Assembly: GCA_025890175.1 (NCBI GenBank)
Contig: JANPYM010000001.1
Span: 5,474,909-5,538,908, forward strand
Reading direction: 5' to 3'
From: Ciborinia camelliae
Taxonomy: Eukaryota; Ascomycota; Leotiomycetes; Helotiales; Sclerotiniaceae
DNA: 64,000 nucleotides
Below the pieces are notes generated by a model. That model saw only the letters and a list, made by a program, of their open reading frames with translations. It was not told the origin of the DNA and made no database searches. How positions within the stretch are numbered: position 1 is the first letter of the stretch; every line of letters starts with the position of its first letter. Positions 10,002 through 22,290 of this stretch are shown piece after piece. The translations under genes and the position numbers were made by a program.

Positions 10002-12039
10002 GATGATAGGATTAAATAGTGAAATCCTATGTTATGTGAGGGAGGATGTTTGGATGAAAGAAAAACGAGCGGACGATCAAGGCTTATATTTATATCGAAT
10101 CCAGCACATGTTCATATCATGGTACCAGCTTTCACCCCGGAAAAATCATTAGATGGAATGAAAGGGGGTGTTATCCAGGAAGACCTTGCGCTAGATTGAC
10201 TGAACCTAAGCAAACAGTAATAATGTACAGTAGTAATGTGCAGCATTGCAGCTATCCGCACGAGGACAAAGGTTCGAATGTGGTATACCGTACAGGATCG
10301 GTATCTGAGGTTCTTGGAATAAACTCCCTAATCCATATAATAGACTATAATAATCCAGGGTGGTTTGGAATACCCTTATGGGGTGCTTGAAAGCCAAGAT
10401 GCTTTGCCCACTTTTCCGCCAATGAAAAGCTCGAGACATAGTTTAATATAGGTCGTGATACGAAATAAAAACCCTCAGCGGAGGACAAAAGGCTAATAAT
10501 AAAGCAGAAGAATTAAAAGGATTATCCATTATTATAATTGAGTTTATCCACGCTTTAAAACCCGTTAAAATTGGGACGATTCGTCACTCGTGATCTCCTC
10601 CGTAGAAGTTTGAAAATTGATACGAAGTTTGAAGCCTCACTTGGGGAATTCTGGCTAAGATCGCAAGAACAAAATAGAGAAAGTTCTACATATACCGGTA
10701 TGCATATAGACATATACGAATTTATCATATAACCTTGACATTTTACTGCGAGAGAGATCTCATATCATGACTCTCCCCCAGATCCCTGGAAGATAATGAA
10801 TACTGTAGTACAGACTGTACAGTAGATGATACAGTATATATGTACCTGAACTGAATTGATATTCGTGATGATGAATGAATGATCTCTTTTCTGCTAACAT
10901 TCCAAGTAGGAATCAGGTAATTAGATATTTGGGAGAATTGGGAGAGTTTGGGAGAATTGTGTTCAAGGAAAGATTTACCCAGATACTGTACTATACAGTA
11001 GTGTAAACTATAAACATGCATATCAGAGAAACCTAATTCCAAATTGGTTGTCCAGCGTGGTAGCAAGTTAGCAAGTTAGCAAAAGTGTGCTGCATTGCTG
11101 TGTCATTCACAAATTCACGAACCTAAAGCAAAAGTGACTTGGATATCCCTTCCCTTTCGATCACAAGTTCCACAACCTTTTTAAAACAGGCATGCATGCA
11201 CTCGGGGGCCTTGATTCGATCATCCGATGGTTAGGTATGATTATACCTTATACCTACGTAACGTAGGTAGGGAGGTAGGTAGGTAGGTACTAGGTAGGTA
11301 ATCATCTTTTTGCCGATCGAGCTCCAGCTCATGGTTGCATTACATATTATTCTAGAAAAGATGTTGAACTCCTTTCTTAACCTTACACTCTTACACTCGA
11401 GGATGTAGGTACAGTAGGTAGCCCTACGTATCTACACTGCAACAAAGAATTGGTTGGAACCTACCTAGTAGGTATGTTGAGAATGTAGAAAACTTTCAAT
11501 TCGAACAAATAATAATGTATCGAGAGCAAACGGAATCACAGATAAAGGAACGTTTACCTACCTTAGGGGCCGTTCAATTTGCGGGTATAGAATGGTTCGG
11601 ACACAAATTCAACTACACCATAAAAACCCCATCTAGTAAATCATCAGAACAGTCTACCGGGTCCAGTACTGTAGGTGTCACGTGTGCCCCCAGGTATCCC
11701 TACTGTATCGGCTGTACCGGAGAAACATATCTTCCGATTTTCTAGATCCACGCACTTGAGGCTTCTCCACACTTCACCCCAACTTCGAACTTATGTATCC
11801 ATAGATTTTGTATCGCGTTGCATCATAGAATCGCGATATATTTCCTGGCATCATTTCTCATCTCAAAACATTGAAGACAGTCACATTTTCGGATACATCG
11901 AAATACAGGACAAAATCATCGGTCGCAACAGGTAAATGGACAAGATCAAACGAATCATCGATATCGCAGAGCACATGAACTTTTGCGACAAATTAAATGG
12001 TTTAGCAGAATTACATTTTGTTGGGAAATCAAATTAATA
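10002..12039. other. intergenic / 5' region of SPT20
   Basis: About 2 kb between the leftward GH12 gene and rightward SPT20. It contains clustered TACTGTA/TACAGTA motifs (10801-11000, again near 11410-11710) and TAGGTAGG-type microsatellite sequence at 11245-11310. Short ORFs (10743-11066, 11515-11935) show no domain features. A long SPT20 leader is possible, because the AT-rich stretch 11940-12039 leads directly to its start. Confidence 0.5.
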
Positions 12040-14898
12040 ATGGCTCCCGCAGCATCGGTCGCTCAGGCGACTAACAAAGTCAAACGGCCTATGTCCATCC
12101 AAACGAATGGAATCAATTCATCCACTTCCTCCCCATCACCATCAATGTCCGCGGGTAGACTACCATCAGGTCCTAAACATTCCACAAATTCAGCTACAAG
12201 CAATGGCGGTGGAAACAGTGCTGGAATTCGTTCTGCGAATCGCAATCGTCAGGGACATGCACTTGGTCGAAGTATAAGAAACAATAGTGCCTCAGGTGTG
12301 AGATCTGGCAGTGTTGCTGGAGAATTTGCTATACCACAAATTGCTCAATCGCAACCATATGGTAAGCATCTTGTCTGTTAGTCTAGTGTGTACATGTGCT
12401 AAAATCCTCCAGTCAAAACCGAGCGCTACATACTCAATAAGTACCGCAAAAATCCTCCTTCCATCATTATACATTTACACGCAACGCATTTCCGATTTGA
12501 TCAACAACCCGGCAGTTTTTCTTATGTATCCCCGATGAGGGTACTTCTTGAACATATCAGACAGAAAACTATACCTCATGAGCTGGTAGACTTTTTTATA
12601 TTGAACGAGGTACCCTTTTACGAAGGTTGCATGATTGTTCAGATCCTTGATCACAAATCCATTGCTCCCCAACCAGCCTCATCTCAACCCAAAGACGGCA
12701 GCAAGGAAGGGGTTTCGATCCATACTCTTAGTAGTTACATTACACCATCTCCTTATGCATCATACCCTAAGTGCGATGCAGAGAAAAGTAGAAACTCAAG
12801 AGAACAAAGCGGTGACGGTCCAATCAAATCGAAGACTTCCGCTCAACAAGATAAGGAGAATATGCCTGCTCCGGGGGCACACAACGATTCTCAGCGAGGC
12901 AAAGCATCGTCAACTCCCGTAAAATCCAAAGTAACAATGTGTGTACTTTTTCCAACACCAATTAGTGCCTATATCGAAATCGCTCGTAATTCTACTGCGC
13001 CTCGCACACCAGATGCAGATGTGCGACAAGACCGCTCTGATGGAAGCACATCAGCTACATTAGCACAACCATCTACACCACTTGGTGCTGTCCCACCAAC
13101 TCCAGGTCTGAGCATGCCACCTCCTGCGAAAAGATTAAAACAAGCAAAACTTGAGTTCAATTGCGGTAATATATACGCAGCAGAAGCTCAGATTATCCTA
13201 GCCACTACAGCTCCCTTGGCGCTTGAGCCTGCAAACAGTGCAATAGAATGTTCACGGTTATTAGAATCATTAACTCACCCCATGCACTCAGAAAAGCCTC
13301 CTCAACCTAAGTCTCGTAAAAGAACAATCGCAGAAATGGCTGCCGATGAAGCTCTTGCCGCAGACGAACAACGTTATATGCTTATTTTGGACGAACAGCG
13401 CTCTGCGACTGTGGCCCGTGGCTCAGGAGGCACCAATGTTGCCGATGGTGCTGGCCAGCCTGGTGGTGGATTTGAAGCCCGTTTTGAGAGGTTCAATGCT
13501 CTCGCAAACATCAGAAAAGAAATTGCCGAGAAACAAATGCAGAAAAAGATTCAAGAGCAGGAGACCGAGCGAAAGTCCAAGACTGAGCAAGAGGTGCAAA
13601 GACAAAAAGAGGTGGCAGAGGCTCGGCAAAAGGATGTGGAAAGACGTCAGGTTGTCGCGGCGAGGCAACAAGAAGCTCAGCGACGTGCTTTAGCTGCACA
13701 ACAACAGCAGCAGCAGCATCCACAAGCCTTGCAGGGTATTCCTCCTCAAGCGCAAGGCCCCCATGCACATCCTTCTCAAACAAACGGGGTTGTTTCAAAT
13801 GCTATGCAGGCACAACGTTTCCACCCGCATCAAGGTACCCAAGCCCAGATGTCTTCACCAATCGTCCGAAATGGAACACCGCACAGCCAAGCATCGCCAA
13901 CAGTTAATAACGGTATTGGAAACAATCCAATGCAACACTCTACGTCCAGTATGGGGGGTAGTCCTCCTCGTCCGGGTTCTGTAGTTCATCAAAATCATCC
14001 TCAAATGGGTGCACCTGTATCTCATGTTATGGTGCCTCAAAGAAGCCAGCAAAGCCATGCAGGAACGCCTCGAATGCATAATGCCACTCCCAACACCCAA
14101 TCTACTCCATTGAACCGTGGACTGACACCAAGGATGAGCCAAGGGAGCCCCCTCCAAGGTGTGATGGCGCAAGCACCTGCAATGGGCCAAATGGGGATGA
14201 ACGCGACTCAAGCGCATGTTCAAAATTTGAGCAGTCTCACACCTGCACAAAACCAACAATATTTGATGCAATTACGAGCTCAACAGCAAGCACAGCAGCA
14301 AGCTCAAAGCATGGGAGCAATGCTTAACGGACAACAAATGACCCCCCAACAAATAATGCAGCATCAACACATGAGGCAAATGCAGATGCAAGCCAATGCT
14401 AATAATAATCCCAATCACCAATTGACCCAAGGTTACCAAAACCAACTAGCTGCCATGCGACAAGCTGGCATGCCCCCAAACATGAACATAAACATGAATC
14501 AACAATTCATGGGTAATAATATGAACATGCAGAACATGCAGAACATGGCAATACAGCAACAACTGCAACAACAACAATTGCAACAACAGCAGCAGCAGCA
14601 ACAACATGCGCAACATCCGCAACAACAGCAGCAATCATCGCTACAACAAAACCAAATCGTACAACAATACATGGCCAATAATCCGGCACTGACCAATCAA
14701 CAATTGGCCTTGGCATATAAGCAAATCGCCAGTAGAGAGCAGGCGACAGGCGCATATCCTCAAGGGCTGCCGGACCATGCGAAGAAAAAAATACAGTCGG
14801 CAGCTCATACGATGGTGTTCCAACTTTTTAAAGCCAGGTTACAACAAGCAGGGATTCAAAATGGTATGGGTATGGGAAGACAACAACCAGGCATATAG
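12040..14898 (+). CDS. SPT20: SAGA complex subunit Spt20
   Basis: Two exons, 12040-12361 and 12413-14898, giving 935 aa. Exon 1 encodes a low-complexity Ser/Asn-rich N-terminus. The intron (51 bases) splits the Val codon just before KTERYILNKYRKNPPS, and the conserved Spt20 domain follows at about residues 108-190 (IIIHLHATHFRFDQQPGSFS, then NEVPFYEGCMIVQILDHK). A charged coiled coil rich in KQEER repeats lies near 470-530. A long Gln/Met/Asn-rich tail contains poly-Gln near residues 820-850. Spt20 is a scaffold of the SAGA histone acetyltransferase co-activator in the nucleus. I prefer the ATG at 12040 (MAPAASVAQ) to one at 11983 because the upstream residues look like leader sequence. Confidence 0.93.
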
Positions 14899-15372
14899 AA
14901 GTTATATCGTACGACTGTATAATTATGAGCAACTAGTTTTTTACTTAAATGGGGAGTTCAACTGGGTGGGAATGGGCAATATCATTATTTGGCAAGGCGC
15001 ATATTTCGGCACAATTGCTCTGGGGCACACGATTGTATGTATATATTACTTACATTGGCTTGGAGGGATAAGGCGCCACGGGAGGTTTGGTCAGGTATTT
15101 ATGAATGATTTGGCCGGCTGTACATACGATCAATTTGAAAAAGGAATATTCTCTTTCTGCTTGTACAGACTATTATCTATGTATCTTCTAATGCGAATCG
15201 GAACAATGCAATCGTTTGACGATCTACCATCAGAATATTACCGTTTTTGTCTATTTGAAACCAGAACTTCTCATCCTTTTCGCGTCAACACCCTAACTGT
15301 TGTACCTCACGATTATTCACGTCATTGAATCGTGTATGATGTAAGTATCATGCTCATAATATCAAGCTCATC

Positions 15373-16089
15373 TCACAGATCACATTTTTGTGCCTCCCTA
15401 TGTTCTTTTTCCATTTTCCTCCACTCATCATCACTTCCTTTCCATTTTGGTTCTTCCACACAAAATGCTTCCCCCCATTCTAATCTCTTATCCCTTCCCT
15501 TCCACACATCCTCACTACTCTTTCCCAACTCCCTATTCTTATCACCCGGATCCCCATACTTTCTCTTCTCCTTTTCAATCCATCGCGCCTTGATCAATTT
15601 CGCCTTCTCATTATCGGCATATGTTCTTGTTTTCATACAAAACCAAAAGTCCGACCATGACTCGCTACAATCTCGCGCATTACCATATCGATATAAGTTA
15701 TTGAATTGGCCGCCAAAGGATTGGCAATAAAATGCAGCGTCGAAGGCCGTACGGCAGGACATGGTTGTGGGAAGGAGTTGTTGGGAGAGGGGTTCGGAGG
15801 GGTCATTTTGGGGAGAGGTTTGGGTGGAGGACTGTGGACGGGAGGGTTCTAGTGGGCCATTGCGGGGTACGCGGTTATATTTGGTGCTGGAGGAGTGAGT
15901 GTCGGCTTCGAGTTCGCGGAGAAGGGAATTGAGTTCTTGTTCTGCGATCTCGTCGCGGGAGGGGGGTTCTGTTCGAGGTGTGGGCGTGGAAGATGTAGGA
16001 AGTGGAACTGGAACTGGGGTTTCTGAAGCTGGGGAAGCTGGGGAAGCTGGTTTCTCCGCAGAGGGAGTTGATGAGGAAAACCACCCCAT
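15373..16089 (-). CDS. EMI1: Emi1-like twin Cx9C protein (DUF3128)
   Basis: A single exon of 238 aa. The DUF3128 core is at about residues 110-160. It has two exact Cx9C motifs, Cys112-Cys122 (SCRTAFDAAFYC) and Cys141-Cys151 (DCSESWSDFWFC), the arrangement of proteins folded by the Mia40 pathway in the mitochondrial intermembrane space. The N-terminal 100 residues are Pro/Ser/Thr-rich and probably disordered. The C-terminal part is charged and helical. Yeast Emi1 is named for early meiotic induction, and related proteins affect mitochondrial function. It is transcribed divergently from the mitochondrial gene YME2, 308 bases away, which suggests shared control. Confidence 0.85.
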   Translation of the reverse strand: MGWFSSSTPSAEKPASPASPASETPVPVPLPTSSTPTPRTEPPSRDEIAEQELNSLLRELEADTHSSSTKYNRVPRNGPLEPSRPQSSTQTSPQNDPSEPLSQQLLPTTMSCRTAFDAAFYCQSFGGQFNNLYRYGNARDCSESWSDFWFCMKTRTYADNEKAKLIKARWIEKEKRKYGDPGDKNRELGKSSEDVWKGRDKRLEWGEAFCVEEPKWKGSDDEWRKMEKEHREAQKCDL

Positions 16090-16397
16090 TTTGTAAGCTG
16101 TTTTGGAGAATTGCCTTTGCGAAATGCGAAAGTGATGAGGCTGAAGCTTGTGGATCTAAGAACAAATTTCGGACGCTGATCCGGGGAAGCTTTTGCCGAT
16201 CTCTACATACACGTGATGAGGCTGCCTTTCAGCCTTAAGTAGGTATGACGAAACTGCTTCCACAGTCTTTCTTTGGCATGTTTTAGCCCACTTCTGATCT
16301 CAACGCCCAAAAAATCCACTTGCCAGTTTTGACTTCATAATTGAAAAAAAATGGTACAATAAATTATGAAGATATACTTTCAAAGGTAGGCACAAAT
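16090..16397. promoter_or_regulatory. bidirectional promoter region, EMI1-like / YME2
   Basis: Exactly 308 bases separate the start codons of the divergent EMI1-like gene (16089, leftward) and YME2 (16398, rightward). Both products act in mitochondria. No specific factor site was identified; the assignment rests on geometry. Confidence 0.6.
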
Positions 16398-19041
16398 ATG
16401 AACAGGCGCATCTTGTTCAACCCTACGAGTGTGCCGGCGTTGCGGACTCCCCGCCCTCCCAAGTTTCAGACGCGTGCCTTTGGTAGTGCGGGGAATTTTG
16501 GTAGAGTCGGTCTGAAAGGACTGAAGTATGATGGCGTAAAGGGCCAGCTGAAGGGTGTGAGAAGAGAAAGTACACAAATCGGGGAGAACGAAAGTGGACA
16601 TATTACTGCCGGGACGAATGAGGGAATCCTATTTCTGGATAGTGAGTTCTCGATTCTCTTTCATGGGATTATAGATTCATAACAACTCGCTGATGTATTT
16701 TTCCAAAGATATTTACCCAATAAAGCTTGGATGGCTTCTTCGAATACCATGGTACGGTAGAATGAATACAGGCCTTCCAGATATTCTCTATCGATTCAAT
16801 AACAAGGTGTTCTCCAAATATGATCCTCTGAGCTTGGTGAAGCGTGCAATACCCTCCAATGTTCCCTTGAAAGTTACCGAGATATTGCCTCGACTTAAAG
16901 AAGGGGGGGCATTCATCAAATTCTCCCATGATCAAACCATAACGGCGAAAGAAATCGAAGGTCTTATCTCAGGATATCTAAAGGAAAAGCCAATCAAACC
17001 TTGGTTCAACCCCTTTCGACAAATGAGAGCAAAACTGGTACTCGGAAAACCATGGCTTGAAGACTTGCACAGGTTTCCAAGCACCCGAATCCGTGTTGAA
17101 TTTGTTCCTTGTACCCCTGGAGGCGAGGTAGCCGAACTTTCACAGGAGACTATATACAGTTTGTTCCGGAAATATGGAAAGATTGCAGAGATCTCTTCGC
17201 AACCTTCCGACTCCAAAGTCCTACCAAAGTTTGCTATGCTAGATTTTGCAAATATCAGACATTCAATTATGGCTAGGAATTGTTTACATGGGCTGAAAGT
17301 TACAGAAGAATTGGGTGGTGGAAAGGCCGGCACCATACTTCGACTATCGTTCGAGGCCAAGATGCAGGCTCATCATGTTAGAGAATGGCTTACCAGTCAT
17401 CCACGTGTTGTCATTCCAGCCGTAGCTGCAATCCTTGCTACGGTAACTGTTGCTGTGTTTGATCCTATTCGAACGTTCTTCATCAAGGCACATATTGATC
17501 ATGCATTTAGTCTCCAAGACAACAAGATCTACGCATGGTTTGCAAGCCAAGCCAAGGATGTCTTCTCCTTCCGCACGCACAAAGCAGAAGAGGCGAGTCT
17601 TAGCGCAATTTGGGATGATAGAAAGCAGGCTATTGAGGACCTACAAACTTGGCTTATGGAGACTGCCGATACTTTCATTGTTGTTCAAGGACCACGAGGA
17701 TCGGGAAAGAAAGAGCTCATCGTTGATCAAGCACTCAAAGGTCGACCAAATACCCTCATTATAGATTGTAAGCCTATTCAGGAAGCAAGAGGTGACTCTG
17801 CCACGATTGCAGCAGCCGCTGCTACTGTTGGCTATAGGCCGGTTTTCTCCTGGATGAATAGTCTTAGCAGCTTGGTTGACCTGGCCGCACAGGGCACAAT
17901 TGGTGTTAAATCTGGATTCTCGGAGACCTTAGACTCACAGCTTGCAAAAATTTGGCAAAATACTGCGACTGCTCTGAAACAAGTTGCTTTGCAAAATCGG
18001 AAGAAAGATGATAAAGATGCTTCTTTGACAGATGATGACTGGCTTGAAGCACACCCCGAGTATAGACCTGTCGTCATCATCGACAATTTCCTCCACAAGA
18101 GTGAGGAAAGTAGTATCGTTTATGACAAAATCTCGGAATGGGCAGCTGGCCTCACTACTTCGAACATTTCTCATGTCATATTCCTTACCAATGATATTTC
18201 TTACTCAAAGTCCTTGAGTAGGGCGCTTCCAGATCGAGTCTTTAGACAGATAGCTCTCGGCGATATTACACCTCAGGTAGCCAAAAAATTCGTCATTAGC
18301 CACTTAGAAAACGACGCAGAAAATCCTACAGACAAAACGGAGAAGCTTTCAGAAGCTCAACGTCGAGAAGATCTCTCCGAACTGGATGAGTGTATCGAGG
18401 TTCTAGGAGGTCGATTGACTGATCTAGAATTCTTGGCACGTCGACTGAAAACTGGACAAACTCCAAAACGTGCTGTCGCAGAAATTGTTGAGCAGAGCGC
18501 CTCAGAGATTATGAAAATGTATCTACTATCTGCTGAAAACGGCGATCGAAAATGGTCTGTTGAGCAAGCATGGTACCTCGTAAACTCTCTTGCTGAGAAC
18601 GATACTCTTCGGTACAATCAGGTTCTACTCTCCGATACATTCAAATCATCTCTTACATCATCCGCATCAAACGGAGAAAGTGTCCTTGATGCTCTCTCGG
18701 CGGCTGAGTTGATTACCATCAAGACCTACAAAGGTCGACCACAAAGTATTAAAGCTGGAAAGCCAGTCTATCAGGCAGCATTTAGGATTTTGAGTGAGGA
18801 TCGTGTATTGCGAAGTAGACTTGACTTGGCAGTTCTTACGGAACTGACCAAGATTGAGACAAAGAGTATTGATAAGTATGAGAATGAATTGGTTATGCTC
18901 GGTACACTACCTAAGCAGCCCCGTGAGATTGGCCCTCGTATCCAATATCTCCTGAACAAATTAGCGGCAAGTCAAATGAAGGTTGAGGCTTGGGAGAAGG
19001 AAATTGGATCTTTGAAGAAGGTCTTGATGGTTGAATATTGA
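16398..19041 (+). CDS. YME2: mitochondrial inner-membrane protein Yme2 (RNA12 family)
   Basis: Two exons, 16398-16641 and 16709-19041, giving 858 aa. The N-terminus (MNRRILFNPTSVPALRTP) is Arg-rich and suits a mitochondrial presequence. EGILFLDNIYPIKLGWL spans the intron. An RRM-like region lies near residues 210-295 (TRIRVEFVPC, then YSLFRKYGKIAEI). A transmembrane helix near 315-335 reads VVIPAVAAILATVTVAVF. The RNA12 P-loop region follows, with VVQGPRGSGKKELI near 409 and PVVIIDNFLHK as the Walker B candidate. The C-terminus ends in a coiled coil. Yme2 affects nucleoid and mtDNA stability; loss in yeast raises mtDNA escape. The first ATG of the frame is at 16398. An earlier in-frame extension has no ATG. 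Confidence 0.93.
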
Positions 19042-19862
19042 GAGAAAAGGCATGACATTCTAGCATATATTACCCAACTCATTTAGTGTATAAGTATATG
19101 AAGACAAATGTGTCTCGATATTATAGTGATATCAATTTAGGCTGGCTGGTATATTGGGCCATTCAGATTTTTATACGTGCCCATTCTGATTATTAAATAC
19201 TCGATGGTATGCACACTAATATTTTGTTGTAAAATGCCCTAGAAGGGTTTCCTCAAATACGCTGTTTGATTGTTCTCCAAAGTTGAAAAAAGTCGCATGT
19301 TCAAAACAGCTCTCAGAGTCTCCAAAATACCCCTTTCGAGGTTCTATTCATCTTCATTTCTTCAAATTAGCCTTGGGATGAACCCACCAAGTGGTGGAAT
19401 CCTTGGATGCTGGCTTTCTTCCCCTCTATTTGTTTTGCCTGACTAGGAATTCACACATCAATGATGGCCTCACTAACATGAGGACAGTGGTATGATGGGA
19501 AGAGTATGGAGGGAAAGGGGGGAGGGGGATTGTTGGCGAGCTTCCCCTCAGATCTTTCTCATTGGGGAACCAATCTGAACTGTCGAATGTCATGAGTTTT
19601 GGTCTAAAAATTGCATTCTCGTCATCTCTGATTCCCTGGAATGATCGTACCACTCATGCAAAGTGAGGAGACAGGCAAACAAGCGAACTTCAGTAGCCTG
19701 ATTTTTACATCAGATTGATGTGGTGGCTTGATACCTGGTTTCCTCCTGATCTTCTTCCTTAAAGTTTCTCTCCTGGTTTCCCACAACTCAATCCACCAAA
19801 ACTCTACAATTCAAGTACACTCCACAGAATTTGTTTATATCCAAAGGAAAACGACAACAATA
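19042..19862. other. intergenic region
   Basis: About 820 bases between YME2 and the secreted-protein gene. It must include the promoter of the latter. A 75-codon leftward ORF at 19426-19653 has no supporting feature. Nothing else recognised. Confidence 0.5.
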
Positions 19863-20875
19863 ATGACTTCTCAAGTCAAGTTCATCATCGCCTTGTGCGT
19901 GCTCCTGAATACTTTAGCCACTGTCCAAGGTTATCAATTTACTGTTGGACCTGTTGGTGATGTCTCTATTGAGAAGGTAAACTAAACTCCATACTATTCA
20001 TTGTTTGAGCCAGCTAAGAAAACACCCCCAAGCTCGAGGCCACTTTGACAGTCCCGGAATTTTCTAAGGTTTGCCAGCAATTACTTTCCGCAGGTATCAT
20101 CAACCAAGCTGGCAACTATTCTTACGAAAACGATCTCAGCAGTGGTAACCCTGGAAAGTGGCAAGTGGATATGCGGCGGTATGCATTTGTAAAGTTGAAT
20201 ATGACATGGGCAAACTGATGCGTGGCATGATAGTAACCATGACTATATTGAAACGGACGATATGATTTTGCCAGGCGATAAGATTTATAGCCTTTTTGAG
20301 TATAACTCTGCAACTTCAATGATCACCAACAATGCCACTGTTATACCTGGCCCGGCAAGTATCAATGCTGGATTGAAAGAAAGATACATTTCTCAACAAG
20401 AAAGCTTCCGTGGGTGAACCTGCAAATATTTATGCCAGCAGTACTAACTAAGAATAAGCAACAAATGCTTCTGCTGTCGTCAAGTTTAATGTGGTAAGTT
20501 TGATTCGATTTCTTTATTCTTGGGTTGTCACAGGTGACTAATAAAATGCTATAGGCCAGACTCTATGTCAGTTTGTGTTCTGGTGCTACTTGGGATTTTG
20601 GACCAGTTCTCTGGGAAAATGTCACCATCACCTCCGAGACAACCGATACTTGGTGGTGCAATCAGGCGTGAGTATTGGTCATCCCATATTCGTGGATGTT
20701 GTCCTGACATGAAGAACGCAGATGGGAAGCTAGCGAGGACCTCCATATCACGGGTGGAGTCTCCAAGTTCTGGGGCGAGCGAGATCAGACGATTTGCTCT
20801 TACGACTATATGTACTGGGAGCCTGCCAAGACAGGCAACTATACAAAGATGGCAAAACGACACATAAGATGGTAA
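19863..20875 (+). CDS. small secreted protein, six exons, unknown function
   Basis: Exons 19863-19976, 20033-20178, 20234-20409, 20459-20493, 20555-20667 and 20722-20875 give 245 aa. Unspliced, the frame is interrupted everywhere. With five introns (49-61 bases, GT..AG, several with CTAAC/CTGAT branch-like sites) it opens fully. A signal peptide (MTSQVKFIIALCVLLNTLATVQG) is followed by LEATLTVPEFSKVC, NHDYIETDDMILPGDKIYS, LCSGATWDFGPVLWENVTI, DTWWCNQ and ICSYDYMYWEPAK. The Cys pattern, NxT sites and beta-rich texture suggest a secreted beta-sandwich, perhaps distantly like concanavalin A/eqolisin folds. The eqolisin catalytic Glu environment is not seen, so a protease is not claimed. The 35-base fourth exon is the weakest part of the model. 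Confidence 0.68.
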
Positions 20876-22290
20876 AGGTGATCGGGGCTTAGGGGATAGG
20901 CAAGCCTTGTTTTGGACAATCTTCTTTCTTATCAATAGCTTCGGGGTTGCTACTTCATAGCGCTGATTTCGATATCTTGAGATCCCTCAAGTCTTATGAG
21001 GAAATTGCTTCATTATTATTTGACGTCGTTCTATTATAGTTAAATTTGGTGATTTCGCTACTTGTCTACTTAGTACATATTCGGTTGTAGAAGTTCATGT
21101 CAATTATTTTATTTATAATCTTTTATTGCAAATTTATTAATAATGTATTTATTAATCGTATATCCTGGGATGACCAGTAATACGGTAGGAAGGAAGTACT
21201 AGGATAGAATTATGGTAGATTGATTTGACTAAGGAGTATGTATATGATGGCAGCCCAGCTGCCCTTATATGCTACTCCCCCATACCCTATGCGGCATAGC
21301 TTACCACGTGATCCTTGATCATGTGACCGGAAACCATGTGACCTGATTCCCCAATATTAAGTTCTATTAAATCAAGAGGTTTTGTATAAGAACCTTATAG
21401 ACGACTAATCATTAAGCTAGCTAGTAAATATAGGTATTAGAAATGATATATAATTGTTGTAAAAATAATTATACTAAGCTACTCTACTTAGTATTATATA
21501 CTATTTCAATACTCCCTCTATACTAAGAATATATAATTTAAGCTAGAATCTTGTATATTTCGAATCAAGCCTGTAGCTTCGATCTTATCTAATAGATTAT
21601 TTATCTACTTGTAATTTATTGAAAGTTGTTAGAATCACTATAGATGATGGAGAACAAATATACTATAGTATATAGTATATTTGGCTCGAAGCTCTAAAAA
21701 CTCTATACTATAGATCAACTATATAAGTTCGCTAGCGCAAGCTAGCGCCGTAGCGCGGGGGTGCCGTAGGCACGTGATTTATCCAACAGTAATCAATAAT
21801 CTGGATCCGTTTGTTTTATTCTTCTTTTTAAGACTCTCGAGTCTAAATCTAGATGATCTAATTGGAAAAGAAGATGTAGTAGATGATATTATAATGAATG
21901 TAATCATAAGGAGGTCATTAGGTTTCCCTTCAAGATTTGTTTGAGATTGATAGAACTTATATCATTTATATGGCTAAGACTTTCGCATCCGAAGTTGTAG
22001 ACAGTGAGATATAATATGATATCAAATAATATATAATATTATAATGCAATCGGAATGCGAGAATCCATAGAATTTTTCAAGAATTCATACAAGTATTATT
22101 GATACTAGGTATCGATCGTGCCTTCCTGTCTTAATCACAAAAAGTGCAAAAGTGCACTTGCACTAACCTTATTTCAACATCATTCGTAACCATATCTGGG
22201 TAATACCTACTACCTACTGTTCACAAACATCATCGATTTTCATCCTCCTCTCCAAATAAACCTTTGTCCTCAAATCAATATTCCTACACC
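20876..22290. repeat. AT-rich, repeat-derived region (possible RIP-mutated element)
   Basis: About 1.4 kb very rich in TA steps (21000-22100), with runs like TATAGTATATAGTATATT and stop codons in all frames. A small GC-rich island at 21730-21775 reads GCTAGCGCAAGCTAGCGCC then GTAGCGCGGGGGTGCCGTAG. AT-rich DNA with TpA excess and relic GC islands is what repeat-induced point mutation leaves of old transposons in ascomycetes. No coding remnant or clear terminal repeat was found, so the element type is unknown. Confidence 0.45.

Noticed and set aside
10196..10439. GGTTCGAATG near 10270 as a tRNA B-box
   Set aside because: No matching A-box, acceptor stem or terminator; no tRNA gene could be supported anywhere in the window.
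14446..14755. Leftward Leu/Cys/Val-repeat ORFs
   Set aside because: They are the antisense reading of the SPT20 poly-Gln (CAA/CAG) tract.
14777..15328. 183-codon rightward ORF overlapping the 3' end of SPT20
   Set aside because: It starts inside the conserved SPT20 frame, has no domain features and lies mostly in the 3' untranslated region.
19863..20875. Assignment of the secreted protein as an eqolisin (G1) protease
   Set aside because: Fold-level resemblance only; the Glu-containing catalytic motif of eqolisins is not visible.
20549..20935. Leftward 128-codon ORF antisense to the secreted-protein gene
   Set aside because: The plus-strand spliced model accounts for the region with correct splice phases; the antisense frame has no features.
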